A DNA stretch of 64,000 bases from positions 90,448,579 through 90,512,578 of the forward strand of contig CM067369.1 of assembly GCA_034401795.1 (NCBI GenBank). Reading direction: 5' to 3'. The notes beneath the pieces were generated by a model, which saw only the letters and a program-made list of their open reading frames with translations, made no database searches and was not told the DNA's origin. A program made the position numbers and the translations under genes. The stretch is from Chaetoderma sp. LZ-2023a. Its lineage: Eukaryota; Mollusca; Caudofoveata; Chaetodermatida; Chaetodermatidae. Below, piece after piece: positions 22,235 to 32,609 of this stretch (the first letter of the stretch is position 1; the number at the start of each line of letters is the position of its first letter).

Positions 22235-24150
22235 GATTGGATAACAGGCCCTCCATCGCGACTGTCCCTGGTGTCAATCTGGACTAAAATTCCAAGAGAT
22301 CCAGATCAGCGGTTGTGCATAGAGGAAGAGATAAATTCCCTCATACAAAAAGGAGCAATTCAACCGGCGCAAAAATGTCCGGGCTTCTATTCAACCATGT
22401 TCCTAGTATCAAAAAGCACTGGAGGGTGGAGGCCAATTCTCAACCTCAAGCCATTGAACAAGTTCATAGACACACCCAGTTTCAAGATGGAGACAGTGAA
22501 ATTGGTGTTGGCAGGGTTGGAGAAGGGAATGTGGAAAGCTTCAATAGATTTGAGGGATGCTTATTTCCACATTCCTATTGCGAGGAGTTTCCATCGCTTC
22601 CTGAGATTCACATTCCAGGGCAGACAGTGGGAATTCAGAGTATTACCCTTCGGAATTTCTACGGCTCCTCGGGTCTTCACCAGGGTGGTTCTGCGATAGC
22701 GGCATACCTCCACAGGAGAAGCATAGCAGTCCACACATACATAGATGACTGGCTGTTAAAAGCACACAACCAGGAAAGTTTATCAGCAAATCTGGAGATA
22801 GTTTTGAAAACTCTCACAGACTTAGGCTGGATAATCAATTTTCAAAAATCAGAGCTGACTCCATCCCAGAAGTTTGTCTACCTGGGAATGTTCTTCGATC
22901 TGGAGATAGGATATGTTTATCCTACTCAGGAGAGGGTTCAGATACTCATCTCAGTAATACAGTCAGTGTGCAACAGTCGTCATGTCCTGGCACGGGTTTA
23001 CCTGAGAATGCTGGGGTTGATGGTTTCTCTGGAACCAGTCATTCCTCAGGCGACCTTATGCAGGCGGGCGATCCAGTTATTTCTCATGACGCAATGGACT
23101 CGGAGTACAGGTTCTCTGGACTCAAATGTGTCAGTGCTGGAGCCTCTAATTCACCACCTTCAATGGTGGTTGAAAACAGAGGATCTCCTGGAGGGGGTGA
23201 TGCTAACCCCTCCTCACCCTCAGTTAACGATGTATACAGATGCATCGATGGAGGGGTGGGGAGCTTGCCTGGAAGAATCTACAATATCAGGGCTTTGGAA
23301 TCTGGAACGGTCAATAGAACATATAAATCTACTGGAATTACGAGCAGTAGTCCTGGGCCTGGAACATTTCTTACAGAAAGTTCAGGGCAAGAGTGTTCTA
23401 ATTCGATGAGACAACTCAACAGTAGTGACTTACATAAACCACCAGGGTGGAACGACATCGCCCAGTCTCTGTATGATGACATGGAAACTGCTATGCTGCT
23501 TGAAAGCAGTTCATATTCTGGGAAGGTTAAATCTGTTAGCAGACGCATTGAGCCGAAGGATGAGTGTTTTACCTACGGAATGGCAACTGAATCAATGTGT
23601 GGCGGATCGTCTGTTCAACCAGGGGGGGAAACCCAACATAGATTTATTCGCAACGAAGAAGAATGCGAAGATGACGACGTACGTCTCTCCGATTCCAGAT
23701 CCGAGCACTATCGCAACAGATGCGCTAGCTATCAGCTGGGTGGGAATTTATGCATATGCATTCCCTCCAGCAATCCTGATTCCAAAAATTCTTCAGAAAG
23801 TCAGACAGGAGGAGTGCCAAGTGCTTCTGATCACCCCAAATTGGCCAAGCCGATCATGGTATGCGGATCTGCTGGACCTTCTGGTCTGCAATCCGGTTCC
23901 TCTGCCTCTGATGGACAATATTATCTTCCAGGGCAAGGCCCTTCACAGCAATCCATCAATGTTCAGATTGACTGTGTGGATGTTGTCAAGGAATCTAGAA
24001 TTAAGGAGGACTTTTCTGAGCAAGCAGCCATGTTTATGGCAAAAGCCAGAAGTGGGTCAACCTCCAGAGAATATAAATATAAAATCAACAGATTTGCAGA
24101 ATGGTGCTCAAAAAGATGTATTAATCCAATGGATTCATCTATTCAGGTAG
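22235..24150 (+). pseudogene. DIRS B reverse transcriptase / RNase H, broken
   Basis: RT starts in one frame (RLCIEEEINSLIQKGAIQPA) and shifts near 22690 (gttctgcgatagcgg against gttctcgcgatcact in C). It then runs through YIDDWLLKAHNQ, YTDASMEGWGACLEES and LLELRAV. TGA at 23407-23409 replaces the Ser of IRSDN. The frame continues with TYINHQGG and LNLLADALSRRMS, so apart from that stop RNase H is better kept than in A. Confidence 0.85.
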
Positions 24151-24988
24151 TAGCTGATTTCCTCTGTCACCTGTATGATGCCTATAGCCTCAAGCCTAAC
24201 TCTGTTGCTGGTTATAAATTAGCTTTGATGTCAGTTATCCCTTGCTTGGCTAATAGGGGAAGTGATGAAGTAAGTACATTAAATACATTAATTAAAGGTA
24301 TGGGCAATCTAAGACCAAGGAATCCCCCAGTAATTCCATCTTGGAGTTTATCTCTAGTGCTTCAGGTACTAGGTGATAAGCCTTTTGAACCACTTAGTTC
24401 CATTTCTATGAAAATGTTGACACTTAAAACTGTATTTTTAATTGCTGCGGCCTCGGCTAGGCGTAGAAGTGAAATTCATGCCTTATCAGCCGAGGCAGAC
24501 CGTTTTGTGGTTACAGGGGAAGGCCTTAAGCTTCTACCTAGGATTAATTTCATGGCTAAGGATCAGTCTTTGAAATATCCAGGTCAACCCATTTTTTGCC
24601 AGCTTTGACTAGATATGATCCTAATTCAAAAGCATGGTGTCCAGTCTGAGCATTAAACCGGTACAAACAACGTACTCAGGAGTGGCAGACAGACCCGTCA
24701 GCATTATGGTTGTCATATATTGAACCCCATGGCAGGGCGTCTAAGGACACCATTTCCAGGTGGATTGTTGAGTGTATTCAATTTTGTCATAAATCCGCCA
24801 CAGGTAAACAAGTTGACATGGCCAAGGCTCACAGTGTCCGGGGCATAGTGGCTTCCACTGCCCTGTTTAATGGGGTCCCTGTGGATGACATTATGTCAGT
24901 AGCTCAGTGGCACTGTGAGTCAAGTTTTCCAGACCATTACCTCCGTGACACCTCGAATCCTCTTTCCTTATCGATTTTGAAAAAATAA
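24030..24988 (+). pseudogene. DIRS B tyrosine recombinase, broken
   Basis: Reads REYKYKINRFAEWCSKRC, AAASARRRSEIHALSAEAD and KLLPRINFMAKDQSLKYPG. A frameshift in the t-run at about 24590-24605 and a TGA near 24648 interrupt it. It resumes with SRWIVECIQFCHKSATG, KAHSVRG, and FPDHYLRDTSNP near the end. The R, H-R and Y residues are all present, so the damage is confined to the middle. Confidence 0.88.
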
Positions 24989-25527
24989 TTTAGGTGTACA
25001 TATTTGATGAGGCTTCCTCATTTTTTAAATATTTCGCATTTAATCAATGGAAACAACCACTTATTTGGACTGCATCAGTCTTCGCCAATGGGGAGATGAT
25101 GACAGCCAGCATACTTCACAAGGTCAGTTGTTTTTGTGGTGTTCATTGTTAATTGTGCTGTCACGTGACCCTTCGTTATTAATATGGTGATGGTACGTGT
25201 TTTATGTGTGGTTCATTACTGAGAGTATACGAAAATGAAGGCTTTTCGTTTATTGTCCTATGGTATATGGCACTTGTACGTAGAGAGTGTGTGGGACATT
25301 GAGGTCATTCAGTCTTCCTCCCAAGAAGAGGGGGTTGGGGTGGGGAGCACATATGACATATGGTCATCTCTCAACCATCGGTTGTCTTAGCCGATGTTCA
25401 AATCCTTTCCTGACTGTGTTTTCACACAGTTTCAGAAGTTTAAGTGCCTTAAACGCAGAAAAGCGCATAGGGAAGAGCTGGTCTTTTGACCTCGCCTGCC
25501 TGCCGCCGAATTCCCTGACGAATTCTG

Positions 25528-25625
25528 GCAATATCAAAGAGTATTAGGGAGGTAAGTATACTCTTGAAGTGAAATAAACGAAATCACGGATTTCTTTTTT
25601 CACGAGAGAGTTGATACTTACCTCT
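25528..25625 (+). repeat. Internal complementary region (ICR) of DIRS B
   Basis: Contains gcaatatcaaagagtattag, ctcttgaagtgaaataaacg and aaatcacggatttc. The last phrase mirrors B's own right end (gaaatccgtgatttcg) and not A's. The final ccctaatac part is replaced by ttcgcctcttcgcc. Confidence 0.85.
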
Positions 25626-25629
25626 TCGC

Positions 25630-25900
25630 CTCTTCGCCCCACTGAGGCTCGGTCTTCAGGCTCTTGTAATGTTGCATAGTGTCAGCCAATAAATTAGTCA
25701 GAGGAAGTACTAGTCGGCGCATGCGTGGTGGTGGGGCTGGCATCCGCCTGACTGACTTCTGAATAACTGCCCAATAGGGGCACCTTACTTTTTTAATCTG
25801 AGTGTTTTATTGAGTGAAAGCCGATATTTAGCAATATCAAAGAGTATTAGAGAGGTAAGTATCAACTCTCTCGTGAAAAAAGAAATCCGTGATTTCGTTT
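25630..25900 (+). repeat. DIRS B right inverted terminal repeat
   Basis: Complementary to the left repeat at 12341-12540. It includes tactagtcggcgcatgcg and ends at gaaatccgtgatttcgttt. Confidence 0.88.
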
Positions 25901-26010
25901 AGTCTACGACAGCACCATCTTCCACCAAATTTGTTGAAAAATAAACATTAGTTCATCTTTTAATTTAATTTGAAATTTTAAAATTTTTTCATCAGAGTGG
26001 TAAGGGTTAA
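25901..26010. repeat. F4 repeat, right half (split by DIRS B)
   Basis: Reads agtctacgacagcaccatct through aaacattagttcatctttta to agtggtaagggttaa, completing the left half at 12242-12340. Confidence 0.85.
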
Positions 26011-26079
26011 CTAGGCAGGTGATAAAAAGACATGAGACCTGACTTAATGTATTAAATATGTCAAGGTGTTAATGGAGGA

Positions 26080-26214
26080 TTTCAGTTTATCCATCCATCA
26101 TATGACATCATGATCAACCATGTGAAGTATAGGATGATGTCATAACCAATTACATCATGAATGATGTAGATAGGTTTGTCATGAACACTTAATTGATGAC
26201 GGACTAAGCATTGT
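26080..26214 (+). repeat. F3 repeat, copy 2, head (split by H2)
   Basis: The head, with catcatgatcaaccatgtga and tacatcatgaatgatgtaga, ends gactaagcattgtt at the H2 boundary. It resumes at 27533 as ctacgaattttatgtcttta. Confidence 0.8.
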
Positions 26215-27532
26215 TAGCTCACCTGGCCAGAATGGCCAAGTGAGCTTATGCCATGGCGACCGTCCGTTGTCTGTCCGGCGTCCATCCGTCCGTCCATCCA
26301 TCAACTTTTTTCTTTAAACGACTTCTTCTCAAGAACGACTGGGCCGATTTCAATTATATTTGGCAGGAAGTATCCTTAGGGCATAGGGATCCAAGTTTGT
26401 TCAAACAAAGGCGATCGGCCAATTTGGCCGGTGGCCATCTTGGACTTTGGCCGATTTTAGCAAATGGCTTTAAAAATCTTCTCCGAAACCGCTTGGTGGA
26501 TCGATTCAAAACTCCCGAAATATCATATAGGGCAAGAGCTGAACCAAGTTTGTTCGAAAGAACTTGATTGGACAAATGGTTCGGTGGCCATCTTGGATGA
26601 CCTAGTTTTCGTGAAAACGACTTATTCTGCAGAACCGCTGAATGGATCGGGCTGAAATTTGGGGGATATGATTATGGACTAAGGGCCATTAAAGTTTGCT
26701 CATGGGAAGTTGATAGGTAAAAAACATGGCCGCGGTGGACCAATCAAATTTTAGCGTGTTTGGCTGCCATATTCAATTTTTTTATTTGATGGATTTTGAA
26801 GCCGAAATTGGTTTTCTTAACTCCACTTACTTGTCAGTCAGCTGTCGTGTAGCGATGACCCCATCCGTCTTCTGTATGTCCATACATCCATCTGTCTGTC
26901 CGTCTCTAAGGCAGCAATGACTTTCAGTCAAATTATTTTTTAAATCAACTCCAGCTTACCCTACCCCTGCTGCTAACTTGGTGATTCAGCCAGATGCGCA
27001 TGTGTTAAATGGGTTGTGTGGTGGTGGGGAATAACCTGCTATAAAGACCACCTACCTGCCTTTAGAGACCATTTTCTTCAATTGTATTTAAACCTCTAGT
27101 AACCGTCTGACTGAGTTTTTGCAGACGACATATTCCAAAGGTTATACCTCTGAACCTGATAAATATTTTGAAAACAACTGGACTGAAAGTTGTTGGCGGC
27201 TTAGCCACCAACAACTTTCAGTCCAATTGTTTTCAAAATATTCAACAAGTAAGAGCTTTTGAAAATTGAAAATATTGGCTGCACTGGCTTGCAGCAGTGA
27301 GACAGTTAAGAAACCAGCTGTAGTTAGCACTGATATCATCTATTTTCACTTAAACATTGTTCAAAATCACTAATGCAAATAAAACAGTCCAGAGATTGTT
27401 GTCAATATCTCGAAAACTAAACCATTTGACTGAAAGTCATTGGAAGTGACACCGATGGATGTAAAACTTAAGTAAGATTAGTTGAAATGCCAATGTTCCA
27501 GGTGAGCGATACAGGCCCATTGGGCCTCTTGT
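26215..27532 (+). mobile_element. Helentron/HINE-like element H2, both ends visible
   Basis: About 1.3 kb. The 5' end has tagctcacctggcc followed by agaatggccaagtgagctta, an imperfect hairpin. Then come ccatccgtccgtccatccat and a body shared with H1. The 3' end reads caggtgagcgatacaggc, a ggcccattgggcc hairpin, and ctcttgtt. There is no coding capacity. An internal FB2 hairpin at 27158-27247 shows later insertion. Insertion next to a TT without duplication, terminal hairpins and lack of genes fit Helentron-associated elements (HINEs) better than cut-and-paste transposons; this is inference. Confidence 0.7.
27158..27247. repeat. FB2 hairpin inside H2
   Basis: Arms ttttgaaaacaactggactg and its complement flank a gcggcttagccac loop. 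Confidence 0.88.
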
Positions 27533-27905
27533 TCTACGAATTTTATGTCTTTACTATTTAATAAACCTGCTGTTGAATATTTTGAAACTAATTTGACTGG
27601 GTGCTGTTGCTACCATAGGCTGCCAGCAACAGCACCCAGTCAGATTAGTTTCAAAATATTCAACGGTTTACCTGTATTGTTTTCTGGAAATTGATAGTTG
27701 AGGCGTTCAGAGATTGATAGATCTGGTGCTGCCTACACAGTTAATTAGTTTCAAAATATTCAACAACTTGCCGTATGTTTTTATGGAAATTGATATTCAG
27801 AGAGTGCAGGACTCAATTAACTCCAATATGGTTAAAGCGTGACTGAAGCTTACCTAGAGATGGGCGGGGCACAGCCAAAACTGGATTCATCTATAATAGC
27901 AGGTG
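27533..27905 (+). repeat. F3 repeat, copy 2, remainder with FB2 hairpin
   Basis: Continues the head at 26080. It includes a complete FB2 hairpin (27570-27665, loop taccataggctgccagcaa) and two tail passages, attgatagttgaggcgttca and gcttacctagagatgggcgg. Confidence 0.78.
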
Positions 27906-27963
27906 TATTGATGCACACCTGCAAGCTATTTTCAGTTCATGTTTGTATTGGTTTTTTTGTCAG

Positions 27964-28059
27964 GGAGACGATACGGTCATATCATGCATCTCGTACAGTG
28001 GCGCTGTTGATGTGTTCCGATCCCAAAATATCGGCAAAAACAATCAATTACTTGAAACG
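27964..28059 (+). CDS. FRRS1: FRRS1-like exon: central DOMON segment
   Basis: A 96-bp exon (32 codons, phase 0/0) between ttttttgtcag and ACG|gtaaaa. It encodes GDDTVISCISYSGAVDVF and then SQNIGKNNQLLET. The G-D-D-x-V-x-x-C start follows directly on the SSDKTM end of exon 8996-9193, as in DOMON domains of FRRS1-type proteins (M-G-D-D-x-V-x-x-C). The exon is so short that it is only identifiable through its phase and its fit to its neighbours. Confidence 0.9.
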
Positions 28060-28179
28060 GTAAAATTAGTAATTATTTTCACCCAGTAATAATACTAGAA
28101 ATCAGCTAGAAATATGCGCAGGTACCCAGAGAGTACAGATCAAAGATAACGTAACATGGTTACAAAACAATAAAATGTA

Positions 28180-28243
28180 CCGTTGAATATTTTGAAAATT
28201 ATTGAATTTGAAGAATTCCAATTATGGTCAAAATATTCAACAA
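28180..28243. repeat. FB2 hairpin
   Basis: Arms ccgttgaatattttgaaaat and the complement ending caaaatattcaaca, with loop ttgaagaattccaa. Confidence 0.85.
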
Positions 28244-28452
28244 AACATTTCTTACTAACTAACATGTTTCTGTTTTTGTATCGGAAACATATTATAAAAT
28301 GATTAAAGCGCTGAACTGTATTGTCTCTTACACGATATGTGATCCCAATAATTAAATAGTTACAAAGATATGACATGATGTAATGTAAAGCAATGAGGTA
28401 AATCTGTCTATGGCATAGATATCGTGAAACCATTTGGCATAAGTTTATGCAA

Positions 28453-28577
28453 TTAACCCTTTAGCACTCAAATTTGTTCAAGAAAATATAAATTTTCTCT
28501 TAGAAAAAAATGTCCATTTGCAGATCAATTGAAGACTATTTTTGAAAATTTACAACTGAAATGACTGTCTTGGTTAT
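28453..28577. repeat. FB1 left half, truncated by an F3 tail
   Basis: Reads ttaaccctttagcactcaaa through tgactgtcttggttattg, then changes abruptly to the F3 tail cctgtatagttttctggaaa (28578-28700). Confidence 0.78.
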
Positions 28578-28700
28578 TGCCTGTATAGTTTTCTGGAAAT
28601 TGATAGTCAGGGTGTTTAGGGATCAATCGATCCCAACACAAGCGAGGTGTGGGTGGAGCTTGGCTAGAGATGGGCGGGGCCTATCTAAAACAGTAAAGGT
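28578..28700 (+). repeat. F3 tail, copy 3
   Basis: Contains gatcaatcgatcccaacaca, gaggtgtgggtggagctt and gctagagatgggcggggc. Confidence 0.75.
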
Positions 28701-28764
28701 CCATTATTGACTTTAAATCACATAATTATTTAATACAGGATTAAAGATTGTGTTTTCATTTCAG

Positions 28765-28924
28765 GATCCACAGGCAGGCCTGACAAAGATAAGTGGCACT
28801 GTTGTTGATGGTATCTTCTCCTGCTCGTTTACCACTAAGATGGCTGTATCGGGAAACACCAATATTCCTGACTTAAGCGAGAAATGGATTCTGTTCTTTG
28901 CTCAAGGCAATGCACCTAGTGCAA
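28765..28924 (+). CDS. FRRS1: FRRS1-like exon: end of DOMON domain
   Basis: The exon lies between tttcatttcag and GCAA|gtacgt: 53 codons plus one base (phase 1). It encodes DPQAGLTKISGTVVDGIF, SCSFTTKMAV and then EKWILFFAQGNAPSA. The C-x-F strand and the W-I-L-F-F-A-x-G strand close the DOMON beta sandwich. The next exon, 51884-52006, begins with the two bases needed to complete the split codon, although it is 23 kb away. An FB1 repeat begins 27 bp downstream of the donor. Confidence 0.9.
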
Positions 28925-28950
28925 GTACGTTTGAAGCTATTCTTCAGTCT

Positions 28951-29189
28951 TTAAACCTTTAACACTCATATCAGTCAAAAACAGCTAATGCAGTGGTCTT
29001 GAGAAATGTCCTTTTGCAAACCAAGAGAAGACAATTCTTGAAAATTTACCACTGGAATGACTGGCTCGATAACCGAGCCAGTCATTCAAGCGGTAACTTT
29101 AAAAAAATAGTCTTCTTTTGGGCTGCAAATGTACATCTTCTTCGAGAAAATTTTAATTTTCGTGAACAAATTTGAGTGTTAAAGGGTTA
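28951..29189. repeat. FB1 copy 9, complete
   Basis: Arms tgcaaaccaagagaagacaa and its mirror, centre gactggctcgataaccgagc. Ends are tttaaacctttaacactcat and gagtgttaaagggtta. A worn half copy follows at 29208-29310. Confidence 0.85.
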
Positions 29190-29413
29190 CAATCAAGCCT
29201 GTTTGACCCTTAATGGTCAAGTGAGCCAAAGCCAAGCTTTTAATGGCCTTCAGAAATACCCATGTCCAGATGAGAGAAGACCAATTCTGAAAATTTAAAT
29301 CATAAATTCATCAAAGACATACAATTTGTGCAGTTGTTGGCAGGCTTTAGATTTTCACGACAAGATTATGCCTCAATTTAGTTGTGACCTTGGCTAACAT
29401 ATAATATGATATT

Positions 29414-29461
29414 TCCGAAACAATTTCTACATCCCGGAGAGGTAACTAATTTTTCCTTATT
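29414..29461 (+). repeat. Inverted copy of the Penelope-fragment end
   Basis: Reads aaacaatttctacatcccgg through taactaatttttcctt and is the reverse complement of 29849-29896. Bases 29462-29618 hold a worn ccagtggcgtagcaaggt motif, a recurrent transposon-end phrase, and nothing else recognised. Confidence 0.88.
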
Positions 29462-29848
29462 ATATAATATGATGTTTTTGATTATGACCAGAGACTTCAG
29501 CGACAGATTGTATCCAGTGGCGTAGCAAGGTAAACCAGGGCACCCCTGCAATAAGTATTTGAACGCCCCCACACTCCTGGATGGCAAACAAAGTCTAGCG
29601 CTCTCAGAGGTCATCTACATTTCAAGTCATGAGAACATACTTACCTCCCTAGCACTCTTGATATACTAGTATATCGACTCTAAGTTCAATAATATTCAGA
29701 ATTATAAAAAGTTAGCCGACCCTAATGGGCAGATGGATGTACACGGTCATGCACATGACAGACCCCACCTACTGCTCATGCGCGTACTGGAACTTCCATT
29801 TTCTAATATATTGGCTGACGCAACACCTGGAAAACATTCCTAGCTCTA

Positions 29849-30377
29849 TAATAAGGAAAAATTAGTTACCTCTCCGGGATGTAGAAATTGTTTGAGTGTA
29901 GCTTTTGTGACCATCTCGGTCACTTCTTTAGCACTAACTGACGGTCGCTGGCAACATCACTCTGGTCAGTTCTCGTGGAGTCATGTGACAGCATGGACTG
30001 GTAGACTGCTGGTATATGGTAGCGCTCGTCTCTGTTCATGGTTGGTTGATGCTTGTAGATTTCTATGGCCTCTTTAACCTTCCTTTTGAATAAGTTGGTC
30101 TCAATGTTGATGACAGAGGCACTGCTGGTGGGGATGACGTGGCCAATGGTTTCTGTATGCTCTGCCACAGCTGAGTTGGAAATGATTTTAAGATGTTCTT
30201 TGACTCTGGTGCTGAGAGGCCTTTTGGTTTCGCCTATGTATGTCTCCTCACATTGGTCACATTCGATCTTGTAGATGACTCCAGAGCGTTCATCTGTGGT
30301 CAGTTTATCTTTTGGTCTTACTAGTTGTGATCTTAAGGTGTTGACAGGCTTCTGGTAGGTTTTGATGTGGTGTTCCT
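29849..30377 (-). pseudogene. Penelope-like element 3' fragment with GIY-YIG endonuclease
   Basis: The minus strand reads, from about 30350, a segment ending LTTDERSGVIYKIECDQC, then ETYIGETKRPLSTRVKEH, then ETNLFKRKVKEAIEIYKHQP, stopping at 29920. This is the C-terminal GIY-YIG nuclease of Penelope-like retroelements, with the C-x-x-C pair inserted before YIGET. The RT part is absent, so the copy is 5'-truncated as is common for these elements. Its 3' untranslated end is duplicated in inverted orientation at 29414. Confidence 0.88.
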
Positions 30378-30425
30378 ATCTCTCTTTTGAGAATTTTCAA
30401 TCAATTTACATCATCATTTTATGTA

Positions 30426-30473
30426 ATGGCTGATTCTAAATCATCAGAGGAATCTTCCTCATCATCCATTAAG
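30426..30473 (+). CDS. Candidate first coding exon of DIRS D (16 codons)
   Basis: ATG then ADSKSSEESSSSSIK and the donor-like AAG|gtgata, aligned with the 17-codon first exon of A and C. The downstream exon that should follow is deleted in D, so this is a stranded exon. Confidence 0.45.
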
Positions 30474-30504
30474 GTGATATTGTTCCATATATTAATTTAG
30501 ACTT

Positions 30505-31638
30505 GTAACCATGGTTTACGGATCTGCTGGACCTTCTGGTCTGCAATCCAGTTGCTCTGCCTCTGATGGACAATATTATCTTCCAGGGCAAGACCCTTCA
30601 CAACAATCCGTCAATGTTTCAATTGACGGCATGGATGTTGTCAAAAAATCTGTAATGAAGGAGGGCTTTTCTGAGCAAGCAGCCAGTTTTATAGCCAGAG
30701 CCAGAAGGGGGTCAACCTCCAGAGCATTAAATTATAAAATCAACAGATTTGCAGAATGGTGCTCAAAGAGATGTATCAATGCAATGGATGCATCTATTCA
30801 GGTACTAGCTGATTTTCTCTGTCACCTGTATGATGCCTATAGTCTTAAGCCTAATTCTATTGCTGGATATAAATCAGCATTAATGACTGATATCCCTTGC
30901 TTGGCAAAGAGGGGAAGTGATGACGTATGTGTATTAAATACTCTTATTTAAGTTATGGGCAATCTCAGACCGAGAAATCCTCCACTGACACCGTCATGGA
31001 GTCTTTCTCTGGTTCTTCAAGTTTTGAGTGATAAACCTTTTGAACCACTTAGTGCTATTTCTATTAAATTATTGACACTTAAAGCTGAAGTTGCGGCAGC
31101 ATCAGCCAGACGCAGAAGTGAAATTCATGCCTTGTCTGCTGAGCCTGACCGTTATATAGTTACAGGTGAAGGCCTTAAGCTTCTACCGAGATTGAATTTC
31201 TTGGCTAAGAATCAGTCTTTAAAATATCCAGGTCATCCTATTATTTTACCTGCCTTAACCAGATATGATCCTGGTGCTAAAGTATGGTGTCCTGTCCGTG
31301 CTTTAAATAAGTACAAGAGAAGAACTCGGGTTTGGCGGACGGACCCATGCTCCCTATGGTTGTCATATATTGAACCCCATGCTAGGGCATCAAAAGACAC
31401 TATTTCCAGATGGATAGTAGAATGTATTCAATTCTGTCATAAGACAGCCACTGGAATTCAAGTAGATAGAGCCAAGGCTGATAGTGTCCGTGGTGCGGTA
31501 ACTTCCACAGCATTATTTAATGGTGTTTCTATTGAAGACATTATGTCAGTAGCCAAGTGGCACTGTGAGTCAAGTTTTACCGACCATTACCTCCATGACA
31601 CTTCTAACCCACTCACCGTCTCAGTCCTCAGAAAATAA
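30505..31638 (+). pseudogene. DIRS D tyrosine recombinase, single nonsense codon
   Basis: An almost complete recombinase: LNYKINRFAEWCSKRC, CHLYDAYSLKPNSIAGYK, AAASARRRSEIHALSAEPD, SRWIVECIQFCHKTATG, KADSVRG and FTDHYLHDTSNP. One TAA (30949-30951) stands where C has the Lys codon of LIKGMG. The stretch before AAASARRR is two residues shorter than in C, and the catalytic His of H-x-x-R is Asp (ADSVRG). Apart from these it is the second-best recombinase in the window. It uses synonymous codons different from A-C, in keeping with a separate lineage. Confidence 0.88.
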
Positions 31639-32217
31639 TTAAATGTAGAGCTATATTTTTGTAATTGGTTTTCCTCCTCTGCTATTTACAAATATCACAT
31701 TTGTTGGTAGGGTATCCCTACTGTTATCTGGTACCATTCTCTTCATCCAGTGGGGGAAGAGATGGGTGCCGTGCCCAAGACATCAGAGGTCTGTATATGT
31801 GACCATTTTGTTTTTTGTCTTGGTGATGGTGTCATATTTTTTATTTTTAATATGGCGATGGTTAATGTCTCTTAATTGTGGTTCTTTCAGAGTTTTTTGA
31901 AAATGAAGCAATTCTTCTTTTTCCAATGTCTAGTAATATTTTTCATCAAGTATTAGAGAACGTGCTAGTCATTTAGAGCAGCATTTTTTTCCTAACCTTC
32001 CTCAGAAAGAGGGGGGGGGAGTGCATTTGCTTCTTGATCAATGTCTCTTCATTGGTCGATTATCCGATGCAAAATTCTATTCCTGGTTGTGTTTTCAGAC
32101 ACAATTTCAGATGTTTTAAATCTGTTGAAAATTCAAAGAGCTAGTGTCTTCGAGGGTGTGCTGGTTTTCAGGACCTTGCCTCCCTCCCGCCAAATTTACT
32201 TTCAAATTCTGGCTTTT

Positions 32218-32320
32218 ATCAAGAGTGTTAGAGAGGTAAGTATGTTCTCATGATGTGAAATAAGAGCATTTACCAAATTTCTTTTTCACGAGTGAGATGA
32301 CATACTTACCTCCCTAACAG
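32218..32320 (+). repeat. Internal complementary region (ICR) of DIRS D
   Basis: Contains gaggtaagtatgttctcatg (mirror of the left end catgagaacatacttacctc) and ttaccaaatttctttttcac (mirror of the right end gtgaaaaagaaatttggtaa). Confidence 0.85.
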
Positions 32321-32609
32321 GATCCCGGCCTCTCTACCGCATGGAGGCCTGGTCCTTTGGTTATTTAAATAGTTGCTGCTATGTCAGCTAATATTTAGTA
32401 ACGGAAGTACCAGTATGCGCATACGCAGTAGGTGGGGGTCTGTCATGTGCATGACTGTGTACATCCACCTGCCCATTAGGGGCACATAACATTTTATAGG
32501 TCTGAATAATATTGATCTTAAGAGCCGATATACTAGTATATCAAGAGTGTTAGGAAGGTAGGTATGTCATCTCACTCGTGAAAAAGAAATTTGGTAAATT
32601 TTCTTATTT

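Larger units (their letters stand above)
12341..25900 (+). mobile_element. DIRS-like retrotransposon B, interrupted by copy A
   Basis: The left terminal repeat begins ttttcacttcaagagtatac at 12341. The first exon with its ATG follows at about 12620-12666. Copy A then intervenes and B resumes at 19531 (aattgatcaggtgacttc) to its right end at 25900. Left and right terminal repeats share private variants (for example actagtcggcgcatgcg) not found in A. Internal genes are broken, and about 0.8 kb of ORF1 is deleted near 21530. The 3' UTR region 24989-25527 is non-coding. No target-site duplication is visible, as is usual for DIRS elements. Confidence 0.9.
29619..32609 (+). mobile_element. DIRS-like element D, internal deletion derivative
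   Basis: About 3 kb. The left repeat (29619-29840) has ttcaagtcatgagaacatac and ctcatgcgcgtactggaact. The right repeat (32300-32609) is its complement, with ICR at 32218-32320. ORF1, RT and RNase H are missing; the recombinase frame follows directly after the first exon. A Penelope-like fragment sits between the left repeat and the first exon. Termini differ from A-C, so D is a sister subfamily. Both ends and the ICR are intact enough for mobilisation in trans, but whether it moved in this form is unknown. Confidence 0.85.
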
